NCBI GenBank assembly: GCA_023403375.1
Contig: JAEYEN010000027.1
Span: 1-18,410 of the forward strand
Reading direction: 5' to 3'
Length of the DNA stretch: 18,410 bases
Origin: Bacillota bacterium
GTDB lineage: Bacteria > Bacillota > Clostridia > Christensenellales > Borkfalkiaceae
Shown here: in pieces, positions 13,391 to 18,410 of the stretch
Layout: every line of letters begins with the position of its first letter
Numbering within the stretch: the first letter of the stretch is position 1
The notes under the pieces: model-generated
What the model saw: only the letters and a program-made list of their open reading frames with translations
Database searches by the model: none
Told to the model about the DNA's origin: nothing
Position numbers and translations under genes: made by a program

Positions 13391-14053
13391 CTACATAAGA
13401 TTTTTTAACTTGTTTATGTCAAGAATTTTTATTCTCCCTCTGCCGTATTCTATAAGTCCGTCTTTGGCGAATTGTCTTATCGTTCTGCCTGCGACTTCTC
13501 TTACAGAACTGGTCATTTTTGCGATTTCCTCCTGCGTTATGTTAAACTCGGTTTCTCCCGTGTAAATATGTCTTTCTACCAAAAATGCGGCAACTCTTCT
13601 GTCGTATCTCGTAAAAAGCAAGTCGTACATGGTCAACATACACGAGGAAAATCTGTCCGTAAGCCCTTCTAAAATGTTACATTTCACGGCAAGATTTTCC
13701 GTCATTATTTCTTTTATCGTACACGACTCGATAATCAACAAACGACTATCGTTTTCCACAACAAATTTCACGTCGAAAGTGACGTATTCCAACACACAGG
13801 CGGCAGAAAGTAATGCCATGTCTCCTTTATATAACTTAAACAATGTTACTTCTCTAAAATTTTCATCGTCCATTATCGCGCGTATTTCGCCTTCGAGTAT
13901 CAGAAACGGTCCGACACAAGGATTTAAAAATCCGGATATTATATCTCCCTTTCCGTATTCTTTGATTTTCGAGCGATTGAAAACTTCTTTCCTTTGTTCG
14001 TCGGTAAGCAGTTCGTAAAAGGGGATCTGTTTTACTGCATACGATTTATCCAT
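13391..14053 (-). CDS. Crp/Fnr-family transcriptional regulator
   Basis: This is a 220-residue protein. Residues ~10-120 form a cyclic-nucleotide-binding-like beta barrel (KGDIISGF, GPFLILEGEIRAI, ENDSRLLII). A dimerisation helix follows, then a winged HTH at ~170-215: ITQEEIAKMTSSVREVAGRT and IEYGRGRIKILD. Cysteines are at 46, 86, 111, 125 and 138. The N-terminal cluster of E. coli Fnr is missing, so an iron-sulfur oxygen sensor is not indicated, and the effector is unknown. AAAGGAGACC precedes the ATG. It lies just upstream of the fibre/peptidase operon, in the same direction but behind its own terminator. It is a plausible regulator of that operon. Its own promoter seems to lie ~250 bp upstream. 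Confidence 0.88.
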   Translation of the reverse strand: MDKSYAVKQIPFYELLTDEQRKEVFNRSKIKEYGKGDIISGFLNPCVGPFLILEGEIRAIMDDENFREVTLFKLYKGDMALLSAACVLEYVTFDVKFVVENDSRLLIIESCTIKEIMTENLAVKCNILEGLTDRFSSCMLTMYDLLFTRYDRRVAAFLVERHIYTGETEFNITQEEIAKMTSSVREVAGRTIRQFAKDGLIEYGRGRIKILDINKLKNLM

Positions 14054-14303
14054 AGTTTTGGTCTCCTTTTTAATTTTTATTTTGAGAACCGCAGATTCTC
14101 GACCGCCTTACGATATTCGTAATCGCTTTGAGAAGAGTGCAATGATTTAATGTTTTTTATATAAAAAGCGCAAGGGGAACTAAGACCATTTCGATTGCGC
14201 TTCAAGAAACATATCATCACTGGCGGATACTTACGTTTAATGGTTTGTTAATTATTCACTAATAAAGTAAAAGGTCGCCACTCACGATAGCATTTTGATG
14301 ATT
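14054..14303 (-). promoter_or_regulatory. Long 5' leader of the Crp/Fnr gene with attenuator-like hairpin
   Basis: From the promoter at 14304-14332 the transcript would have a leader of about 240 nt. On the minus strand AAGCGCAA (14195-14202) and TTGCGCTT (14166-14173) form an 8-bp stem with a 21-nt loop, followed at once by T-rich sequence. This is an intrinsic terminator shape between promoter and gene. A perfect 15-bp palindrome (TTACGA-tat-TCGTAA, 14108-14122) lies between the hairpin and the gene. I do not recognise a known riboswitch. Confidence 0.45.
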
Positions 14304-14332
14304 ATTTTACTATAAAAATCTCTTTTTGTCAA
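14304..14332 (-). promoter_or_regulatory. Near-consensus promoter reading to the Crp/Fnr gene
   Basis: TTGACA (14327-14332), exactly 17 bp, then TAAAAT (14304-14309) on the minus strand. Predicted start is near 14297. Confidence 0.65.
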
Positions 14333-14380
14333 ATCGCGACTCCTTTCGACTTACTGTTTTAATTATAAACTATGAGAAAT

Positions 14381-14437
14381 AAATTTTGAAACAATTTCAA
14401 AATTTGCGCTACCGCGCTACATAAAGTTTTAACTTTA
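14381..14437. repeat. Two perfect hairpins in a gene-free stretch
   Basis: AAATTTTGAAA (14381-14391) pairs with TTTCAAAATTT (14395-14405) around loop CAA. TAAAGTT (14422-14428) pairs with AACTTTA (14431-14437). A GCGC-rich piece lies between them. No gene is visible at 14333-14548. Confidence 0.6.
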
Positions 14438-14548
14438 CGCTTCCTGTTTGTAAAAACATCAGTTTTGCTTGTGTGTAAGCACCCAGACAAAACTTTCGGT
14501 ATTATAATTTTTCTCACCGCAAATAAAAATCACCATCCGAAGCGGCAT

Positions 14549-14730
14549 AAAAAAAAGAGAAGATTTATCCTTGTTCTCTCCTATGGCTCTTATGTAAAGC
14601 GTTAGGAATTTCTTTATCGGAATTTTTTTCTGAAAGTTACAGTTTAGAAGATGAGTTGATATTGGAAGTCAAATCTCTTTCGCCTCCTAACAAAGCGGCT
14701 TTAATGGAATTATTAAGCAATAAAAAATAG
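14549..14730 (+). pseudogene. C-terminal remnant of an XRE-family regulator
   Basis: After an upstream stop at 14548-14550, the frame to TAG at 14728-14730 ends CKALGISLSEFFSE, SYSLEDELILEVKSLSPPNK, AALMELLSNKK. LCKALGISLSEFF is the usual end of the XRE helix-turn-helix, and the rest is a typical short helical tail. The preceding ~20 codons (KIYPCSLLWL) only loosely fit the earlier HTH, and there is no start codon or ribosome binding site. The first ~50 residues are lost. It appears to be dead DNA in the gap between the regulator and the amylase. Confidence 0.6.
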
Positions 14731-14778
14731 CGTTCTTTATGCTAAATATCGTTTACTGAATATAAAAATATGAAACAA

Positions 14779-14816
14779 AAAACCGACCGTGAAAACCATC
14801 TTTCACGGTCGGTTTT
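14779..14816 (-). terminator. Shared terminator hairpin, copy 3 (end of GH13 gene)
   Basis: Stem CCGACCGTGAAA (14783-14794) and TTTCACGGTCGG (14801-14812), loop ACCATC, T6 on the minus strand. It starts 18 nt after the GH13 stop codon and has the same stem and loop as copies 1 and 2. Confidence 0.9.
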
Positions 14817-14834
14817 AGTTTATAATTTTATAAA

Positions 14835-16388
14835 TTAAATTTCGGCAATAACAAAGCCTTGTTTGAGTAAAGTAATTTTTCCGTCAGTTTTTGCGTTTAC
14901 TTTCATTTTAACGGTGCCTGTTTTGTTATCTAAAACGTAAACGTTGTTTGTGGGATTTATGGCGACCAAAACTTTTTTACCGTTTTTCTCTCTTGTATAA
15001 ACAAGCGGATACGCTGTATTTAGCATTTCTATCTTTGCGTCAAAGTCAAAGCAATCGTTGTTTTTCTTTAACGCGACAAGATTTTTAACGGTATTTAACA
15101 GCGAGTTTTCATTTTCAGCCTGACTTTCTACGCTGGCGCTTGCTTTTTTATTTACGGGCAAATACAGTCTTCCGTCTTTTTCCGAAAAGCCCCTGTTTTT
15201 GCCGTTCGTCCATTGCATAGGCGTTCTGGCGCCCGTTCTTATATAGCCGCCGTCTTTATTGACTTTGTAATTGTGTTCCATACCTATTTCGTCGCCATAA
15301 TAAATCATCGGCAGATTTTTATAAGTCAGCAAAAAGGCAAAAATACACTTCATTAAGTCGTCGCTTTTCTTTGTCGCAATACGGACGATATCGTGATAGC
15401 CGGACGGAACGCAATAATATTTTTCCTTTTCCAACTGTTCGCCGACAGAAAGAGAATAGTTTATAAATTCATCTATACTGCCCATCCCGTCGGCAGAGAA
15501 ATAACTGTGTCCGCATTCAAACGCGGGCAATATATTGCTTCCCTTTTCGCCCCTGAACAAGCCGTTATATCCGACCGAACAATGCGAAACGTAATCTATG
15601 TCAAAGCCGCAATACGTAGAGTCCGACGGGTTGCCCCATTCCGACATAAAAATAACGTCGGGATTTTTCTTTTTTGCATTACCGATAAAGTAACCCCAAA
15701 GCCATTTATACGCTTCTCTGTCGTATTTGCCTTTTATCAAACTGTTCGCCAAATCAACCCTGAACCCGTCCACACCTTTATCAAGCCAGAAGTAGATTAT
15801 TGACAAAAGTTCTTCCCTTAACGGTTTTAAACTCTCGTCCTTATAGTCCACTTTCCATTCGTCAGAATCCCAGATATTATCGTTATTCCTATTTTCTAAA
15901 TTAAAGCCGTAATTTAACGCAGGTTGAAAGGAATAGTAATTGACCATATAATTACCGTCCCTTTTTGCCAAACCCTTTATGGTATTTTCGCCGCCGATAA
16001 AAACGCTGTTAGTCCAGACGTAATAATCGGAATACTTATTTTTCTTCGCCTTTTTAGATTGAATAAACCATTTATGCTTGTCCGAAGTATGCCCTATGAC
16101 AAGGTCTATCAAAATCTTTATACCCAACCTATGCGCCTTTTCTGTCAAACGGCTGAAATCTTCAAAATCACCGAATTTTTTATCGATTTCTCTATAATCC
16201 ACAACGTCGTATCCGCCGTCTAAAAATGCACTTTTGAATATGGGGTTAAGCCAGATTATATCTGCTCCTAACTCTTTAACGTAATCTAACTTTTCGGTAA
16301 TTCCCCTTAAATCGCCCACGCCGTCGCCGTCAGAGTCGTAAAAACTTGTCGGATAAATTTCATATATAACGCTCTTATTTAAATCCAT
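14835..16388 (-). CDS. GH13 alpha-glucosidase / oligo-1,6-glucosidase-type enzyme
   Basis: This is a 517-residue protein without a signal peptide, so cytoplasmic, acting on imported alpha-glucosides. GH13 regions: I DLVIGHTS (residues 95-102), II GFRVDLANS with nucleophile Asp212, III FMSEWGNP with acid Glu250, and IV GYHDIVRI with His332-Asp333. A calcium-type loop DSDGDGVGDLRGI is near residue 20, and the family phrase ARTPMQWTNG is present. All three catalytic acids are intact. Region I has Gly where Asn is usual (NH), and region IV has Tyr in place of Asn (NHD). The start is ATG at 16388 after AAAGGTG. The GTG at 16397 would overlap that site. Linkage specificity cannot be read from sequence alone. 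Monocistronic. Confidence 0.9.
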   Translation of the reverse strand: MDLNKSVIYEIYPTSFYDSDGDGVGDLRGITEKLDYVKELGADIIWLNPIFKSAFLDGGYDVVDYREIDKKFGDFEDFSRLTEKAHRLGIKILIDLVIGHTSDKHKWFIQSKKAKKNKYSDYYVWTNSVFIGGENTIKGLAKRDGNYMVNYYSFQPALNYGFNLENRNNDNIWDSDEWKVDYKDESLKPLREELLSIIYFWLDKGVDGFRVDLANSLIKGKYDREAYKWLWGYFIGNAKKKNPDVIFMSEWGNPSDSTYCGFDIDYVSHCSVGYNGLFRGEKGSNILPAFECGHSYFSADGMGSIDEFINYSLSVGEQLEKEKYYCVPSGYHDIVRIATKKSDDLMKCIFAFLLTYKNLPMIYYGDEIGMEHNYKVNKDGGYIRTGARTPMQWTNGKNRGFSEKDGRLYLPVNKKASASVESQAENENSLLNTVKNLVALKKNNDCFDFDAKIEMLNTAYPLVYTREKNGKKVLVAINPTNNVYVLDNKTGTVKMKVNAKTDGKITLLKQGFVIAEI

Positions 16389-16564
16389 AATTTTCACCTT
16401 TTTTGTTAAGAAAATTATAACTTAATATTTATATTATGTAAATAGAAAAATGAAAAATATTTATTATTTTTAGGTTGCAAAATTACGTCAAAAAACATTT
16501 TTACATTTGCCTTTTAAAAAAATAACTGCCGTTAAAAAAACTTAAATTTAAATAATAAGTATAA

Positions 16565-16617
16565 TAAAAAAGCCAACCTTAATGGTTGGCTTTATTTGGC
16601 AGGGGTAGATGGATTCG
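16565..16617. repeat. 53-bp direct repeat, copy A (tRNA-Gln 3' end plus terminator)
   Basis: Identical over 53 bp to 16719-16771, 154 bp away. On the minus strand it holds the last part of tRNA-Gln (CGAATCCATCTACCCCTGCCA) and the terminator stem AAAGCCAACC/GGTTGGCTTT. Here the rest of the tRNA is absent and is replaced by the hairpin block. Confidence 0.95.
16569..16593 (-). terminator. Duplicate tRNA terminator
   Basis: AAAGCCAACC and GGTTGGCTTT arms with loop TTAAT, then T-rich sequence on the minus strand. Exact copy of 16723-16747. Confidence 0.75.
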
Positions 16618-16708
16618 CTTCTCTCGAGCCTCCCGATAAACTGTCCACAGGACAGTTTAGTCCTACGGACAAATTGCCTTTGGCAATTTTCTCCTAATTC
16701 GAATCCAT
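16609..16708. repeat. Hairpin-cluster element beside tRNA-Gln
   Basis: Outer 9-bp inverted repeats ATGGATTCG (16609-16617) and CGAATCCAT (16700-16708) enclose three back-to-back perfect hairpins, each with a 3-nt loop. These are AAACTGTCC/GGACAGTTT (16638-16658), GTCC/GGAC (16660-16670) and AAATTGCC/GGCAATTT (16671-16689). A CTCGAG site is at 16623. The outer arm is tRNA T-arm sequence. No credible gene; the open frame across it is a by-product. Confidence 0.7.
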
Positions 16709-16718
16709 TATTTTTATG

Positions 16719-16771
16719 TAAAAAAGCCAACCTTAATGGTTGGCTTTATTTGGCAGGGGTAGATGGATTCG
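16719..16771. repeat. 53-bp direct repeat, copy B (within and after tRNA-Gln)
   Basis: The copy that is continuous with the intact tRNA. See 16565-16617 for its partner. Confidence 0.95.
16723..16747 (-). terminator. Terminator of tRNA-Gln
   Basis: A 10-bp stem AAAGCCAACC/GGTTGGCTTT with loop TTAAT lies 3 nt after the CCA end, followed by T-rich sequence on the minus strand. Confidence 0.85.
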
Positions 16772-16826
16772 AACCACCGAAGTGACGGAGTCAGAGTCCG
16801 TTGCCTTACCGCTTGGCGATACCCCT
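16751..16826 (-). tRNA. tRNA-Gln (anticodon CUG)
   Basis: The minus strand folds as a 76-nt tRNA. Acceptor stem AGGGGTA pairs with TACCCCT, the discriminator is G and CCA is encoded. The D-arm has CGCCAAGCGGTAAGGC. The anticodon stem is ACGGA/TCCGT with loop CTCTGAC, giving anticodon CTG. The T-arm has GGTTCGAATCC. The sequence is close to E. coli glnV. It reads CAG codons. Confidence 0.95.
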
Positions 16827-16844
16827 ATTTGTTTTAGCCTAAAT

Positions 16845-16873
16845 ATTGTATCAAATAAAAAACAATTTTACAA
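16845..16873 (-). promoter_or_regulatory. Promoter of tRNA-Gln
   Basis: TTGTAA (16868-16873), 17 bp, TACAAT (16845-16850) on the minus strand. Start is near 16838, about 12 nt before the tRNA 5' end. Confidence 0.6.
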
Positions 16874-16967
16874 CTGTTTTACTTAATTTTTTATTTTTTT
16901 TTGATACTTTTTTATTATTTAGTGCCAAAACCTTTTATTACCGGCGTTCTGTTTTGCCGCCGCGTTT

Positions 16968-17969
16968 TTACAGGGCGATACCGCAACCGAATATGCTGCT
17001 GAAAATCAGAAACATAAGCGGAATGGTCGCCACGCTCATTATAGAAGACAACAAAACCGCCGAACTCGCCGTATATTGCTCGCCCCCGTCATACTGTTCC
17101 GAAAAAAGCAACGTTTGCGTCGCAGTAGGCATACAGAATTCAAAAAAAAGCGCGTATTTTATAACTTCTTCCACACCGAGAAGCGTGCAGAACAAAAAAG
17201 TTATCGCAGGCATAACTATTAGTTTGAACGCCATCGAAATATAAGAGTGTTTGCACAAAAACACGTCTTTAACGTGCATTTGCGAAAGTCTGTACCCGAG
17301 AATAATCATTGAAAGCGGCGTAACCAAGTCCGAAAGATAGTTGAAACTTAAATAAATTTTCTGGAATAATTCTCTGACAAAAGTTCCTTCGTTGCCTATC
17401 AGGTTTATCGGCTTTTTCAATATTAAAAATAACGGAAGCGAAATAATCAGCGCGATAAACGGCGGGTTAAGTATCGCCTTTTTTAGGCTTATGTACTTTT
17501 TGTCGCGCGTTATCATAAAAATACCTACCGTCCAACTGAAAAAGTTAAAGACGGCGACCACGACCGCGCCGTACATAATCGCTTCGGCAGAACCGTTTGA
17601 AAACAGCATTTGCAAGAACGGAAGCCCCATAAAGCCGCAGTTCCCGAACATACTTGCAAAAGACACCACTCTGTATTTTTTGTCGTTTGCGGCTTTTCTG
17701 TAAAAAATACCGAACAGTATTATAATCATTATAACGTGTACCGCGGCGGCAAGTCCCGCAACGATACCGAGATTTTTCACAACGTCCGCACTGTATTCTG
17801 TCTTTTGAAAACTCATAAAACTAAGCAGCGGCTGACCTGCAAACAAAAGCACTGTCGTCAGAACCTTGGCGGCGTTTTCGGGCAGCATTTTAGTTTTGCC
17901 GAGAATAAACCCGGGGACTGCAAGAAGCACCAGACAAAACACTGATAGCAAAACGGTCGTAACACCCAT
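16968..17969 (-). CDS. AEC-family (auxin efflux carrier-like) transporter
   Basis: This is a 333-residue polytopic membrane protein with about ten hydrophobic segments in two halves. Typical family marks include the N-terminal PGFILGKTKMLPENAAKVLT, MFGNCGFMGLPF in the first half (the conserved N-x-x-x-x-G-x-P region), a central PLSMIILGYRLSQM, and the late CMPTATQTLLFSEQY. Such carriers export or import organic acids and similar small anions in bacteria; the substrate is unknown. Start at 17969 with AAGGGAGCG upstream. Only one base separates it from the stop of the PHP gene, so they are co-transcribed and probably coupled. Confidence 0.9.
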   Translation of the reverse strand: MGVTTVLLSVFCLVLLAVPGFILGKTKMLPENAAKVLTTVLLFAGQPLLSFMSFQKTEYSADVVKNLGIVAGLAAAVHVIMIIILFGIFYRKAANDKKYRVVSFASMFGNCGFMGLPFLQMLFSNGSAEAIMYGAVVVAVFNFFSWTVGIFMITRDKKYISLKKAILNPPFIALIISLPLFLILKKPINLIGNEGTFVRELFQKIYLSFNYLSDLVTPLSMIILGYRLSQMHVKDVFLCKHSYISMAFKLIVMPAITFLFCTLLGVEEVIKYALFFEFCMPTATQTLLFSEQYDGGEQYTASSAVLLSSIMSVATIPLMFLIFSSIFGCGIAL

Positions 17970-17970
17970 A

Positions 17971-18410
17971 TTAACGCTCCCTTAAAAGTTTTTCGTAGGT
18001 ATCTTTATCTTCTATTAAAGAAAATTTTCCGTCAAACAACAACTGCGATAGCGAATTGTTGTCTTTAACGTCGTTGTTTATTATTATTCCGCCCGTAATA
18101 GGCTGGTCGGGGTCGTGAAAATCCGTCCCCGAAATCTTTATGAGATGATTTTCTTCGCAAAATTTATCCGCCAACGCATTATAGTTCTGATGATTTATAT
18201 GTCCGTTAAACGCTTCCGCCCCGTGGATAAACCGTGGGTCGCCGACGTTTACGCCTATTCTGAACGGGTGCGTCTGATACATAAACACGCCGTTTTTGTC
18301 GCAAAGTCTGAACATCTCTTCCTGCGTATAGAAAAACAGCGGTTTGTTATCGTATAAAAACCTTTCGTCAAACCCGTAAATCATATACTCGAAATACTCC
18401 GTTATTTTAG
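17971..18410 (-). CDS. PHP-domain phosphoesterase, C-terminal part (5' end outside window)
   Basis: The frame is open from 17971 to the window edge (about 145 residues), so the start lies outside. An internal ATG at 18384 is not taken as the start because similarity continues upstream (ITEYFEY). Late PHP motifs are visible: YQTHPFR, HGAEAFNGHINHQNYNALADK, and ISGTDFHDPDQP, whose Asp and His are metal ligands. PHP proteins of this type hydrolyse phosphoesters, for example nucleotide or histidinol-phosphate-like substrates; the actual substrate cannot be told. It is upstream of and fused in operon with the AEC transporter. Confidence 0.82.
   Translation of the reverse strand, partial: KITEYFEYMIYGFDERFLYDNKPLFFYTQEEMFRLCDKNGVFMYQTHPFRIGVNVGDPRFIHGAEAFNGHINHQNYNALADKFCEENHLIKISGTDFHDPDQPITGGIIINNDVKDNNSLSQLLFDGKFSLIEDKDTYEKLLRER

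Noticed and set aside
14077..14217. 46-codon minus-strand frame (begins MICFLKRNRN, ends VENLRFSK) in the leader of the Crp/Fnr gene
   Set aside because: No ribosome binding site, it spans the terminator-like hairpin and a palindrome, and it matches no family I know.
14381..14437. Pair of hairpins as a known riboswitch
   Set aside because: They are simple AT-rich stem-loops outside any visible leader and match no riboswitch core that I know.
16548..16730. 60-codon minus-strand frame across the hairpin block
   Set aside because: It is built from palindromes, tRNA sequence and a terminator; no ribosome binding site; a by-product of the repeats.

Overview
This window looks like a low-to-moderate GC Firmicutes/Clostridia-type chromosome, probably an uncultured gut or rumen lineage. 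That is an inference. It rests on AGGAGA-type ribosome binding sites throughout, consensus sigma-A style promoters, a Bacillus-type NagB, SipW/TasA-like secretion genes and AzlC/AzlD. The IMP dehydrogenase also resembles the divergent Tritrichomonas foetus-type enzyme. No phage, insertion sequence or CRISPR array is visible.

Layout. Positions 1-1766 (minus): a 5' portion of a class III aminotransferase-like gene that has lost both key PLP residues, a two-helix small membrane protein, and an XRE regulator with a membrane tail. Positions 2066-3266 (plus): azlC-azlD, a branched-chain amino acid exporter pair, with a repeat-built acidic tail on AzlC. Positions 3470-4972 (plus): guaB with a strong promoter and terminator. 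Positions 5205-5627: two truncated gene remnants joined at their 5' ends. Positions 5855-9180 (minus): an amino-sugar operon (ROK-like kinase, nagB, nagA), with a divergent AraC/cupin regulator at 9338-10213. Positions 10350-14053 (minus): a BspA-type LRR remnant, then a TasA/SipW-like cassette: fibre-type protein, SipW-type signal peptidase with a large C-terminal extension, and a second fibre-type protein. A Crp/Fnr regulator lies upstream. Positions 14054-14834: no intact gene, but a long leader with a near-consensus promoter and an attenuator-like hairpin, several palindromes and an XRE remnant. Positions 14835-16388 (minus): a cytoplasmic GH13 glucosidase. Positions 16565-16826: a tRNA-Gln(CUG), and next to it a 53-bp direct repeat of the tRNA 3' end plus its terminator, enclosing a block of back-to-back hairpins. 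Positions 16968-18410 (minus): an AEC transporter one base after a partial PHP-domain gene.

How the parts work together. The nag operon would phosphorylate amino sugars, deacetylate GlcNAc-6-P and convert GlcN-6-P to fructose-6-P, under the divergent AraC protein. The 10565-13137 operon would make two secreted surface proteins with SipW-dependent-type signal peptides and their own processing peptidase. Its promoter carries a run of eight G in the -35/-10 spacer, so expression could be phase-variable.

The most interesting signals are this fibre cassette with its G-tract promoter, the tRNA-adjacent hairpin element, the catalytically dead-looking aminotransferase, and one identical terminator hairpin used three times. 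Two of those three hairpin copies still carry the 3' end of an LRR-type gene.
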